Translations under genes and position numbers: made by a program
Shown here: positions 13,561 to 25,471 of the stretch, in pieces
How the letters are laid out: each line of letters opens with the position of its first letter
Numbering within the stretch: the first letter of the stretch is position 1
Source: Bryum argenteum
Taxonomy: Eukaryota; Streptophyta; Bryopsida; Bryales; Bryaceae
NCBI GenBank assembly: GCA_037043015.1
Contig: CM073325.1
Location: 1,056,501 to 1,120,500 of the forward strand
Direction: 5' to 3'
Length of the DNA: 64,000 nucleotides
Notes under the pieces: model-generated
The model's input: only the letters and a program-made list of their open reading frames with translations
Told to the model about the DNA's origin: nothing
Databases searched by the model: none

Positions 13561-14996
13561 GTAGCAGAATCTCGGCTCAGTTAGTTGGTAGCAACCGGCC
13601 ACGACTTAGCTAACACTTGCATGTGCCCCACACACACAATATTAGCATAATTCCAAGTCAATGTGTCCAACCCACCTTGATTCCATAACTCATTATCCGA
13701 CATTCATTACCCGGAACTCCTACCAACACATGAGCATGCCACTTGGTGGCACAGGGCCACCTTCCACAAATGTCCAAGCTCCCAAAGGTGGCACTAATCA
13801 CCCCCGGAGCTAACCGTCCTTATCCATTCTCAAACTTCCGACTAGTCCCCTTCCGCTCTTGTCTCTCACTCCATTCGGAACTTTGCCGGAAACCATCCCG
13901 GAATCCGGCACTAGTTTTCCCGGGGACTAGTTTGGAGCGGGACTCTTTCCAACCCAATGTTGCTGGATGCTCAAAAGCATCCAACAATGCCCAAGGTGTC
14001 GGACTGAGGTTGTCTTTCCATGCCACCCTTTTAAGCCATTTCCGGTCACTCCCGGGAACCAGCACTACTTATCACGGGGACTGACTTGGAGAGGGACACT
14101 TTCCAACCTCATGTTTAAAGATGCTCCAAAGCACCTTCCAACTTCCCCAAGATGCGGGAGTGAGACCCCATCCTAAGCCTCATCCCTTGGAGCCACCCTG
14201 GCTCCTCAGGCACCATGTGCAACTGAGGAGGGAGACCACCCCTCCTCATAGTACCCTCTGGAGTCTTTGGTAGGCCCCCTCCTTTGTGTTGAGGGGCCTT
14301 CCATGATACACTTTTTCTTTGAAAGACCACCCGTTTTTGCCTTAGCCTCAAAAACGGGCCGTAACTTCTTCTCGGACTAATTCATAGCTCAATTTCTCAA
14401 ATGGGTCGTGCAAGTCCATTTTCGCCATCTACTCTTTGAGTAGATATCGATGGACTCCTCACTTGTCCCAATCGGAGCTCCCATGTGGGAGCTATGCTCC
14501 TCTGAACATTAGGTAGTTCCGGGAGGCAGCAGTCCCCGAGTCCCGAAGTCCCGATGCTTTGGAGAGCAATATCTCCGAAAGCATTGTTTTGCTCCTCACG
14601 ATCCTTAGCATTTTGGAAAGCCCTTGTCCATAGCTTTCCAACGACATGCAACATGTCGCCATCCATGAAGGACGACAAATTGAGTCCCGAAAGGCAACAC
14701 TCCCGAGTCCCGGAGTATCTCGGAACGCGCTCCGACTTTGGAGAGTCATATCTCATGACTCACAACTCCAAATCGCGCGTTCTTTGGACCCATGAGTGCG
14801 TGCTTGAACAAGGTTTCCAACCATGTAAGGCACCTCACCAAGTTCGTCCCGAGCACAAGGCTATTGCGTGTTGTTTGCTCGGGACTCTCCTTGGTCACCT
14901 CACCTTCTCTCTTGCCAAGCCCGATTGTCACTCCCGGGGTCCTCTTGGCTCACCACGGTGTTCGGGCATCCTTTGGAAAGGAATGTGACATCTTAT
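13561..14996 (-). mobile_element. GC-rich block, possible solo LTR of a retrotransposon
   Basis: Against AT-rich surroundings this ~1.4-kb block is GC-rich and open in several frames without protein signal. On the minus strand it begins TGTCACATTCC at 14996 and is bordered at the far end by an A-rich run (13529-13552). It holds an approximate internal repeat (GGCACTAGTTTTCCCGGGGA at about 13908 and the related CAGCACTACTTATCACGGGG at about 14061, each followed by CTTTCCAACC) and repeated CCCGAGTCCCG words near 14535 and 14700. A TG start and no coding capacity suit a solo LTR. No target duplication, primer-binding site or partner LTR was found, so this stays tentative. Confidence 0.35.
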
Positions 14997-16769
14997 AGTT
15001 GAACTACATGTTTTATTTTATTTTGTAATTTGAAACAATCAACCTTGAAACCTTTACTTAAAGAAACTAAATCAACCTTGAAATTGCTCTAAGGGAACAT
15101 CACCTACCTCAACTAAGAGTCAAGTAGGGAGAGGTCCCCCATAGAACAATCTAGCCAAAAAGTATAAAAACATCTAGCATGTGACAACTTTAACCCCTAA
15201 AGCTTCAAGAGGTCCGTTTTGGGCCCATTTGGCTTTGGTCAGCCTATAATTACTATTTTTAGATTTCAAGAAGTTGAAACCTTTTGCACGTTGTAGAGGT
15301 TTTCCATACCTTTTCGAAAAATCGGTTCATGCTTCAAAATTCCTCATATGTTAGGAAATATCCACAGTCAAAGTTTAAAAACATCAGTTGTAATTTGCCC
15401 TGAATTGCCCAAACTGCGGTGCATGGTTATTTATTCTCATAATCTACTGAAAATTGATTAAGACGCATAAACTCAAAAAATTCCCCAAAACTGAGATTTC
15501 ACTTTTCAAGTACATGCAGAACAAGTAATAAGGCATGATCTTACCGGTTCAGATTTTCAATCTAGTGATTTTTACATGCATTTGCGTTACTTACGTGGAA
15601 AATTAGTAGTGAATGAGATAAATATTTTCGACTGACTTGCAGTTTGTTGCGATTCATGCAGATGTTAGTTCGCGTTCTTCGGAGGAGCCTACTCTAAGCA
15701 GACTGTCGGTACTGCGGACAACGTAGTAATATGATTTGGATGGCCATTCACTAGAATTCAGTGGCAGGATCTGGGTCATTAGCACATGCCTACCCTACTC
15801 CGCAACAAGGATGTTGCAGGCAGAAAAAATGACCATGCATGTACTCAATCTTAATTCTCGTGAAATAGAAAATGCTGCATTGTTATCGGAGTCCATCCTT
15901 CAAGTAAAGATAATGTCGATAAATCCTTGAGATGAGCTGCATATTGTCACGCAGGAAGACGGCTGGGAGCCTTCAAATTCACGCGCAAAAATCCATCTAG
16001 AATTCAGGATTTGCACGCAGGAAGTTGAAAGCCTCCAATCGCATCCTGATGTCTCGATCACCGTTCGAATGTTGCCCCTTAATTCGTAGCACAAGCATCC
16101 TGGATGCGATTCCACCATGGAGCTGCACTCAAGCAATGGCTCTCTCCTTGGTGAAAACACACCCAGGGCGCCTCGAGTCACAAGCACAACCTCGAACAGC
16201 ATCCTACACTGAATCCTACTGTGATCGCTACAAGTACTAGATAGGGAGACAATGCAATCAGAGGAGGCTCAATCATACCCAGAAAGGGCCGTGGAGAGAC
16301 TGGACAGGACCAATGCAGGACAATGACGACACAGGGCCGCTCTAGTCTCGGCACAGCCCATTCTAAACATGATCGGATTGTAGTCAACATTGCTGGAATG
16401 AAAGATACCCAGATTTCACGTGCTTATATAGTGCTCAGATTCAGAGAGCATGAGAGCATAAAATGTGTACCGTGGGATCATGATGCGGGAATGGGTTCGA
16501 AACTGGTGGCGGTGCTGCAATCGTGGAGGCCCCAAATGACTCCATTTGTTCCACGAATGAGGACATACTGAGCACACTCCTAAAAGCAAATCCTCGTGGC
16601 AGCACTCCAGCGATCCAGCTGCGACCGCTGGCTGATTCCTCCGTCCAGCGGTAGCTGCCCCGACCACCCGAACGCTCCGCTAATGAGCCACTGCGTCGTC
16701 TTTGTCGTCCACAGCGATCGTTTGTGTGTGTAGCGAAGACCGTTCCCCTGTATAGTCGGCAATTTAGCG
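14997..16769. other. Intergenic region and presumed promoter of the PPR gene
   Basis: 15000-15600 is AT-rich with nothing recognised. 15650-16560 is of mixed composition with small frames on both strands that show no known motif. The last ~200 bases before 16770 are GC-rich and presumably contain the promoter and 5' UTR of the PPR gene; no clear TATA box was seen. Confidence 0.4.
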
Positions 16770-19510
16770 ATGTCCGCCATGCTGATTTCTTCTGAAGGCG
16801 CTTCTCGAAGCTTCTTAGCGGTGGACTCGCACTCGCTAGGAATTTTTCCGGGATTCAAGACATGTCGGGGCGTAGCATTAGGGTTTCGTAGCAAGCGGTT
16901 GCGAAAGGAGTCTCTATCTCAACGCTGTGAGACTCCCGCTTCTGCAGGTAATGTGATTTTGATTCGTGAGGTTTGATTATCATAACTTCGCTGCCAATTT
17001 TCGTTTTGCCAATGCAGGTGAATTTTGCCGAGAATTTAATTTGTAGAATTAGTGAGCTAGGGCTCTGCGACGTGTAGTGTACCGTTTTTTCAGAACTAGC
17101 AAGAAATGGATAGTACGGCTCGTCGTTTGAGTTCTTCGAGAAGACGGTGGCGGGGGAATCTGATAGTCACTTTTGAGCAGGAGATCGGAAAGGAATGATT
17201 CGAAAGACACCTGTTTTACTCACATGACTGAGGTATGTATGCAGATTCATGGTTTAGGGTTCAAGGACGTTAGGGTTAAGGTTGGCCATATGCTGATTTT
17301 TTAATGAATTGATGCTTGCTGCAGATTCAAGCCAGGTCCATTCCGCAGCTTTTGTTTTTCGGTGTAAGTCATTCTCACGAGCTTTTACGCTCTTTTGCAG
17401 ATTTATGGAATTGCACGAGATTTCTGGAAAGACACTTTTGTTCATGGTACCTGCTACCGAGACAGCGGCGTGGACAAATCCTGAGATTTTCAACGATTTT
17501 CGATTCTAAGTGTAGTGACAGCAAAAAACCGAGTTTCGATTAACGTATTCGGAAGAGTTGACAGTCTGCAGTGGAGTGAAATCATAATTCTGTCATTGCT
17601 GTGCTTTCTCAATTTTCCTTGGTTGTATCGTTTTCGTATGCAGGAAATCGGCTGAAACCAATTTGCGCACTCAGGATTAGTGATTCCCGTCTGAGTGCAA
17701 ACAAAGTTCCTGGTACGCGGGTGTACAAGGTTTTGCTCGGTGCGTCAGTAGCTGCGCGCGTAGTGGTTGCGTTTAGTTCGCAGCATTCGCATTCGTCGAC
17801 AAATAGCCACTCTGACCGTTTTCTGCGACGTCTTGACTCATTTACATCAGCATTCTCTTAGTTCAGTATGTGGCTCACTCATTTTGATACGCCGTGGAGT
17901 ATGGTGCAGCCACAGTTCCACATTTGGAAGAGAATGATAATTCCTTGCCCATCGATAAACCTCGGAAGGAATCTAAAAAACAGAAGAGGGCCGAGGTGGT
18001 GGAGGAGCTTCGATCAGGGCGCAGCCCATTGGATATCTTGAACGGCATGAATGAATGGAATCCAGCGGTTCTCTGGGCTGTGGTGGAATACTTACGTGCA
18101 CATCACCGGATGCACGATGTGTTGGAGGTAATTCCTAACACTTTTTGCGTGTGGTTTCGAGAATTACGCAAATGCAATTTTCTTTTTGGTTTGCTGAATT
18201 AGTGTACTTGTTGATTTCGTAATTCAGGTGTTCAAATGGTGGAAACAGCAAGATGGATATCGACGAAGTGAAGCCCACTACACCAAATTCATTCGCATGC
18301 TTGGTCAAGCGCAGATGCCAACTGAAGCTCGAGCTCTATTTATTGAGATGTGTGAATCAGGTCTTCGCCCGAGCGTGGTTACCTACACATGCCTACTTCA
18401 GAGTTACGCAGAGCGTGGTCAATTTGAGGAGGCTGAGTTGATCCTTACAGACATGGTTTTGTCTGGCGATGCCATGCCTAATACTGTAACTTATACAGGT
18501 ACCTTTCTATCGATTGTGCTTAGTGCGGTACCCTGCTGATTATCTCAGGGGTATTTATGTTCTCTAAATCTTGAATGTGATGCACAGGCCTGATACATGC
18601 ATACGGCAAACATGGGATGTATGATAACATGTGGCGAACGTTCAACAGAATGAAGACCCATGGTGTCCCTGCAGATGATTTTACTTATAGGACAATGATA
18701 AAAGCTTACGCTGAGGGAGGACTTTTTGAAAAACTGCAACTTACGGCAAAAGAGATGAGTCGCAATGACATGTTCGCAGACTCACCTACGTTGAATGCAG
18801 TAGTCCAGGCGTACGCAGAAGCTGGGTTGATCAAGGAGATGGAGAAGCACTTTGAGATTTTGACGAAATACTCATTCATACCCGGTCATCTCACAATCAA
18901 AGCGATGGTGTGGGCATACGTTAAGGATAGTTTGTTCTATCAGCTGAGTGTATTCGTAAAGCGAGTGGGTCTGAGAAGGCGGACAGTTGGGAATTACCTC
19001 TGGAACGCTTTTCTCCTATCTCGTGCGGCTAACTTCGCAGTGGAGGATTTGAAGATGGAATTTGAAAACATGAAGTACGCTGGGTTTTTCCCTGATGTGA
19101 CGACGTGTAATATTATGGCGTTAGCTTACAGCCGTATGAAGATGTTCTGGGAGCTGCATGATTTGATCATCACCATGCAGAATAATGGCATTGCTCCAGA
19201 TTTGGTTACTTATGGAGCCGTGATTGATGTTTTCATCCAAGAAGACCTGCGGCCGAAGCTCTTGGAAGAGTTGGTGGAGTTAAGGAACCTGGATGTTGTT
19301 GCAGAGATCGAGACTGATCCGTTGGTGTTTGAGATTTTCGGACGAGGTGAATTCGTTATTGCTTGCGAGACTCTGGCTAGGAACATGGAAGGACAAGATA
19401 TGGGTCATCAGACGTATTCTCAGCTAGTTGGATATTTTCTACAGTCGCTCGGCAAACCAAAGCGAACTCGGCAACGACGGGTTTATCCACCTTTACAAAT
19501 TGTCTGCTGA
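16770..19510 (+). CDS. P-class pentatricopeptide repeat protein, probably plastid-targeted
   Basis: PPR proteins bind organelle RNA, with helix-turn-helix repeats of ~35 residues each reading about one base. Exons: 16770-16947, 17644-17729, 17900-18127, 18228-18498, 18588-19510; phases agree at every joint and give about 561 residues. The first ~88 residues are rich in Ser, Arg and Ala with few acids, as in a chloroplast transit peptide. PPR motifs begin near residue 120; examples are EARALFIEMCESGLRPSVVT, YTCLLQSYAERGQFEEAELI, FNRMKTHGVPADDFTYRTMI and MALAYSRMKMFWELHDLIIT. No E, DYW or SMR domain follows, so it is P class. The C-terminal tail is basic (KPKRTRQRR). The 17730-17899 intron is the least certain because its acceptor is weak. 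The exact orthologue is not identified. Confidence 0.92.
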
Positions 19511-19849
19511 ATGCTTCATCTGCGTGCCCAGGACTGTACAGATTTAACCCAACAGCGACCCTTATTACCACGAAGGTTTTCTGCTTACACACTCTTTTCG
19601 TGCACAATATTTCTCTGGATTAGATTCCATTAGATTCCTTTAGATTCCTCTGAATTAGATTCCATGAAATTTCTTGGATTCATTCGGCTTAATGTGAATA
19701 ATTTGCATAGCGCTATTGTGCAATCGGCTTTCATCAAATAACACTTTCTCGCAGAAAAGATTCGTTATCGGGTGCTACATGACCGTATATTGCGAATTTG
19801 TTAGGTGCTCTTAAGTATGAGTAATTTTTGAAACTTTTCAACTGTTGGA
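19511..19849. other. 3' flank of the PPR gene
   Basis: Probable 3' UTR, including four close copies of a TTAGATTCC-like word (19621-19665). No gene is seen. Confidence 0.4.
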
Positions 19850-20720
19850 AATGGGCCTTTGTATTTGAATTTCAGCATACCTCCATGTGGAAACCCAAGC
19901 ATTTCTTTGGATTTATAGGTTGCATGAAGGGTAAAAATTGCATGAACATGTACCTGACACACCTACGAAGAAGAATGTGAAGAGCTTCAATTCATGTTTA
20001 TCACTAAAAATGGTTTTATTGGCCCTCAAAACATTGCTTTCCCTTTTCACAACAAGGGAAAAAACTATTTACCAACTTTGAACACTGTGATCTCATAAAT
20101 GAGAAGGAATTTGAGTCTAAGATTTGGTGACCAATATCTTGTACAGGTTAGGTTTGAGATCTTACACTTACTTACTTCAAAATTTGCCATAAATTGAAAA
20201 ATCTCACCTTTGCATTGAAAGAAGGCAATATTGAGGGTAAAGCATGCAAATAATGCTTTGAAACTATACGGATCAAACAAACTATACGGATCAAACCAAT
20301 AGGGGGTTAAACCAATAAGGGAGAGTGGTGTTAAGGCACCTAAGGGTCAACCTCAGTAGTAATTACTTGATTTCATAATACAACACCACATGATGCAAAC
20401 AATGTTACAAGCTTCATACTCGTGGTGCAGGTTAGATAGTAACAATTAACAAAAGAAAATCTATAAGCGTCAATTAACCCCTAACTCTCCTTAAAACCCG
20501 AATCGGGTTTGGAGGTTCTCGCAAGAGAAAAACTCATCCAACTTTGACCATTATAATCTTACAAATGAGGAAGAATGAACGGTTAAAATTTGGTATGTGA
20601 GAAGAATGTCAAGTGAACTTTGAGATCTTACGGTTGAATCTTTTAAATAATGCTTGGATTGAGATTATTTGAGCTTAATCCAAAGGAAGGTCACATTTTG
20701 TGACTTAGACCATTTTGCAA
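19850..20720. repeat. Dispersed AT-rich repeat, family B, copies 1 and 1'
   Basis: 19856-20330 matches 51895-52340 in the same orientation and block order. Shared words include AAGCATTTCTTT, GAATGTGAAGAGC, TTATTGGC.CTCAAAA and CAACTTTGAACA. A second, more diverged stretch at 20535-20720 repeats the CCAACTTTGA.CATTA..ATC and GAGATCTTAC parts, so the unit seems locally duplicated. The second family copy lies inside the 7.3-kb insertion at 49368-56692. There is no coding capacity. Confidence 0.65.
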
Positions 20721-21094
20721 CAAGGAGAGTTAGGGGTTAACCTACTCACTTTACATAAGATAGAGAATATACATATGACTTTATATTGTGTATGAATCAC
20801 ATATACTCACTTCATGAAACTCCAACACGGATCATAGAATCATTCAAAATCCACACAATGCACACAAGTATTCTTCACTATGCATTGAAAATTGTGCGCA
20901 GTGCACACAACATCACGACGCTAAAATGGTGATGAGGTTGCTGAGTAAAATGACACTACAATCGTAGTGTATGTGGTCAATGACAAGCTTTTGTGCTAAT
21001 TTTAGTGTAGATAGTTTGATGACAGGGTGTTTTAGTTTGCTATCAACATTCTATATCCCAAGTTTCCTGATGCTTCTTTGGTAGTTTACGTATC

Positions 21095-21104
21095 TATCAA
21101 CGAC
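21095..21104. repeat. Target-site duplication, left
   Basis: TATCAACGAC, identical to 35381-35390. Confidence 0.8.
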
Positions 21105-21255
21105 CAAGGTGGTGTCGGTGCGTGCGGTGAGCGGTGAGCGGTGAGCGGTGAGCAGATTTTCACGAGCAATGAGCAGACTTTTGAGTATAATTTATACAGA
21201 GTGCAATCAAATCGTCAATTTAGACGGCCACGGCAAAAGGGTCAACTGTTTAGGA
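21105..21255 (+). repeat. Left terminal inverted repeat with subterminal GTGAGCG tandem units
   Basis: It begins CAAGGTGGTGTCGGTGCGTG and continues with four copies of the 7-mer CGGTGAG, then CAGATTTT and a related GAGCAGACTTTTG. The same hexamer-rich words occur inverted at the other end (35290-35365). Such clustered short motifs next to a terminus are typical transposase binding sites. Similarity extends to GGGTCAACTGTTTAGGA at 21239-21255. Confidence 0.78.
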
Positions 21256-21417
21256 CATAGTCCCATGACCGTGTACAGTAGCTCCCATAGAAGCCCAACA
21301 CTTGAATAAAAATGCTTGTACGTATCAATTCACTGCATGAAGGGACCACGGATTTAGGCGTCGATGGTGCGATTAGGAAGAAGCTCATCAAAGATTTTTT
21401 AAGGATCATCACGCGCT

Positions 21418-21545
21418 CGGCTCATGGCAAGAAACCCCCTGAGGTGGGGGCCAGAACCCCCAAAGGGGGCTGGGACTCGCCCGTGAGGTGTTGGCCGATA
21501 CCCCCTAAGGGTGGTCTGAAGCACCCCTTGGGTGTCGGCCCAATT
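21418..21545. repeat. Cluster of short GC-rich palindromic repeats
   Basis: Five consecutive units of roughly 20-35 bases each form a small hairpin of C-run, short loop and G-run, for example CCCCCTGAGGTGGGGGCC, CCCCCAAAGGGGGC and CCCCCTAAGGGTGG. They sit between the left terminal repeat and the transposase pseudogene. Their role is unknown. Confidence 0.6.
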
Positions 21546-21789
21546 AAGATAAGGGAGCTGACGAATGTGCGACGACTTTAGCGCGAGTGCGCAAGTTCAC
21601 GCTTTTGTATGGGAAATAGAAGTCACGAGAAATTAAATAGTCGCTCATAAGATAGAGCGTTCAATACATCCATCTGAGAAGTCACAACATTTTTTTTGTA
21701 AGTGGGATGTTGGTTAAACCACTTTGCTACTTTGAACACCGAAGGTTGTGAGGTAGACCTTCCTAATACGAACATGAGGTGAACACAGA

Positions 21790-24700
21790 CTACTGATTAT
21801 GAACTGGAATCCTATCCACAATCCCTGCAAGTAGCACACGCTTTATCTCGTTGAAGCTTAGAGTGGCAGCGCAAACGAGGTGGTCATCTTGAAGTCGCAA
21901 TCCACATACCATGCGGTAAATGTAGCAAAGGTGCTTACAGTTGTACCACCCTCCACGCCCTTTGTGATGCAATGCCATATCCGTGAAATCAATACAAGTG
22001 CAGCTGGGGAATGATCCTATCGTAATCTTGTACTCCGCTGCCTCTAACCCCGTGGTTGATTTCAAATCAATGACTGCTCCGATACCTGGGCTAGGAATGA
22101 GGGTGATCCGGGTAATCTCCGCGTTCAGAAGTGTTGCTGACTCCCACCGTGCGAGCTGCTTCTCCGAGTTCTTTCGAGTGAGGAACCGCTTGCAGGATTT
22201 GCCATTGCGCACAGTAACATACTTATCAGGTTGTGTTGGGGTGGGAATGCTGTCGATTTGATCCGCTATGGCAAGGTTAGATCCAAACCGACGCCCACCG
22301 TGAGGACGTTTTTGTTGTAGCCGAACCCCGCCTCTTGAAGTGCCAAGACCTCACGGATGGTTAGGTTCGTCCCTTTCTGAACCGGCCAAATGGTTGGAAC
22401 TTCAGGAATTAGATCCGTAATCCACCTCCTGCGATGGCCTTTAACACACCTCTGTAGATCATCAGGGCAGAAGTAGAAGAATTGCTTGACGTCGAGGTTC
22501 TTCGGGCGATAGTGACGAGTGCCGTGGAATGTGGGTGCAGGTCCAGTGATCTTTTGCTGGCATTGCTTCGAAGCGCTCCGGTTTCCAGTACACGTTGGAT
22601 TGCTATTACTTGGAACACGGCGGATGTGCCATTTCGCTTTGTCACAGTCATCTTCCTGGACTTGAGTGACATGCACAACGGGTGAAGTTGGAACTTGCAG
22701 ACGAGTTGGGTGATCATCCACGTCCTCGTCATCCAATCGAATAGGAGTAGAAGGTGATCGTGAGTAGAAGGTGATCCTTGCGATCGTGTTCTCCTTTTGG
22801 AGTACTTCGGCTGGGAGAAGTTAACTTTGTCAAATCGATGTGAATCATCATCTGCGCCTGGTTCCGCTTGCAAACGCCTTTTCGTTGATCCAAAAACTTC
22901 CTCACCAGCATAATTGGGGTCGGCAACTAAGAAGTCCTTCGCTCCCGGAATGGCTTCCATGGCTTTGAACATTGTCTTCAGATTCCCACTTCGACTGGCA
23001 AGCCGAAAACGGAGTTCCTCTTTGTCCGGTCCTGTTCCACCACGGTTACCATGTAGAAATGCGTTGTACCGTGTGCACTGCATGAATGCCCTTACAAAAT
23101 CATCCGCGGATGCTTCAAAGATATCTTGAACGTCTTTACCGGATTGTTTGGACCAAGCGCCAAGGATGGTTTCAGCCAAATTGCACCTTGGCATTTCAGC
23201 CTTCTCGTCATCGCTAAGGTCCTGCACATATTCAAAATAAACATTAGGACTAAATCCAAACATCGGTACTGGGATTAGGTTTGAAATGTTAACCGAGGGG
23301 GGCATTTGTAACGGGGGACATATGTAACATCAAGAGAAGAAGTTGTGATGAGGTTCAGAAAGGGCAGCATTTGTCGCAATTGAAATTAACATAGCCAGCT
23401 AAAGCAGACTTACTAGATTCATGAAGCTTCCCTATTGCCTATAACGGAAATGCCACCATGCGAGCCAAGAGTCCATGGCTGGCAAATTCGAATCCGAAAC
23501 TGCTTCACTTGACACCCACCACGATCGAATCGCAAGGTAGCGTGTTTCGGCCTCGTCCCATATTGGCGGCGTCCTTATATTGTGTCATGATTCTCTTGTG
23601 TTCGTTGCGGAGCGCTGGCTCTCACGTCTCGAATTCGTTACCCTGTGCATGCATTTGGTCCATGGGAGTAGACACGATCTCTCCTTGTCTTTCATAGGCA
23701 CAGTCTTGTCCCCTGTTCCATAAATCTCTCGAACAGCGTTCCAGTTCGCTTGGGCGTTGTCAGCCATAAAACCTTTGAAATTGACGTTGTGGACTCCATG
23801 ACGCGCCATGACTTCGTTCAGCATTCTCCAAGGGTATGACTGCGTCATGTGTTTGAGTTGCATATCGCAAAGGGCTACCGTCATAACCTTGGCGTACGTG
23901 GAGTCGTAAACGTGACAAGCAAACGTAGTGTAATTCTTGATCCGTTTGACATGATCGAACATGATCCAAGAGTCCTTCAGATTCCCAGATTGCATGCGTC
24001 GAACAAGGTCAACGCCCGAACCAGGTCCAATCTCTGACATCTTGAAAACGAACACTTTGTCCGTGTCCTTTCCTTGGCCTGGAAATCTATTCTCCTGCAC
24101 AAAAGGCCAGCGAGATGTCCCCCTAAGTTCGCATACTCCATCGATCACCCCTCGCTTCCCCATTCGTCTAAACTGAGATATGTTGTGACGAATGGTTGGA
24201 GTGGTATAGCTCTCGAACTTGTGCATGACCTCTTGCATCTCTGTATCAGTCATCTGAAAAGATGGTTCTCCTTCCTCGCGAAGTAGCAAGTCCCCCAAAA
24301 ACTCTAAACTTGCTGACATTGTTATGGAAGACGGAGTGGCTTTTGGAGTCCTATCAACAGCTTTGGAAATAAGACGATCACGTAGGACACGTCATTCTCT
24401 GCAATCACCCTTTGCAACAGGATGATCATGATGCCCAATATGTATACAAGCACGCGTTGTTGACTCTCCACCCGTCACCCAGTACATAACAACATCACAG
24501 AACTTCACGCAGGTAGGAGGCTCTCTACAAATTGCGCACACCAGTGTAGAATTCAAGGGGTGGATCTTGCCGAGGAACTGCCCCTTCAAATGACCAACCC
24601 ACTTCTTTTCGTTGACACTATCAATGTGGCCTTCGCGATTAAGAAATGGACACTGAGGATTTTCACAACGGAGGTGGCCCGCACAGTGAGCAGAACGGAA

Positions 24701-25471
24701 ACTTAATCCAAAATCATTTTGGATATTGCGAGTACTAGAATGGCACCACACATGGCCGTCATGAGATTTATCCATCCCGTAAAGCTTTCTAGCATGACCA
24801 GACTTAAGATCAGGTGGAGGTGGAGGGAACTCAAATGCGTGGTTGCCATTGTATTCTCACGGCAACCAATGAACGAAAGAATCTTTGGAAAGCATCTAGG
24901 TCTAGCTTGCTAAGTTCACTCTTCGCTCCTTTACTGGCCGGAGTTTGCGAATGCGAGCTATGGAACTTAAAGTAGATGACGATGCGGGTGACAATGGCGG
25001 CTTCGACTCAAGGTTCGACCAGTCTTTGCAAGAGCACTTTGAGCTAGACCTTTCCCAAGTTCCGCATTGCCTAAAGCGAGTCGGACTCGGACTCGTCTAG
25101 AGTTACAAACTCAGTTTCAAGGGTTCGAGGACTTGAGAATGTGGTAAAGCAGCCTCTGACTTAGAACTTAAGACCGTTGCACCAACTGTCTGGGATTGTG
25201 AGCGATGATGCACTCTTGTGCTCTCACCAATCAAGCAGTAAGTAGTAGGTTTCAGGACCCAAACACCACCTTCTAAGTTGGCACTACATATGACAGCATC
25301 AGTGTAAAGCAGCGCGCCGCTATCATCGTAAACTTCTTCCTCTAGAAATATAGAGTCTAATTTGAAATCAAACTTCATGGCGAGCATTCTAGCATTGACA
25401 ACAATTCGTCCATCTAGTTGTGGGGAAACCCGAAGGGGGGCTCGACCACCCTCAACACGAATTGTTGCCAT
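21790..25471 (-). pseudogene. MULE-like transposase with C-terminal SWIM zinc finger, decayed
   Basis: The reading order on the minus strand is an N-terminal piece (25471-25103), an exon from ~24853 to 23414, an intron at 23413-23222 with GT..AG, and an exon from 23221 to 21790. Visible parts: a Cys/His-rich N-terminal region (CAGHLRCENPQCPFLNREGH, ACIHIGHHDHPV); the transposase core with MFDHVKR and the carboxylate motif FKGFMADNAQANWNAV; a segment with NLAETI, DDFVRAF and GEEVFGSTKRRL; WPVQKGTNL; and a SWIM finger (CTC and NCKH, 22002-21931). It is broken by an in-frame TGA near 24390, frame changes near 23635 and 23570, a TAG at the Trp position after WWHFRYRQ (near 23435) and a frame change near 22730. 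It looks like a family of moss transposase-like proteins, recalled from general knowledge only. Nucleases of this kind cut and rejoin terminal inverted repeats. Confidence 0.78.

Noticed and set aside
13743..14988. Frames of 60-144 codons on both strands
   Set aside because: They lie in the GC-rich LTR-like block, overlap one another in several frames and have no recognisable domain.
16416..16894. Minus-strand frames opposite the PPR promoter and first exon
   Set aside because: They overlap the well-supported transit-peptide exon of the PPR gene and lack any motif.
25005..25130. GGTTCGA words that could suggest tRNA genes
   Set aside because: No matching A box, acceptor stem or cloverleaf could be drawn around them.
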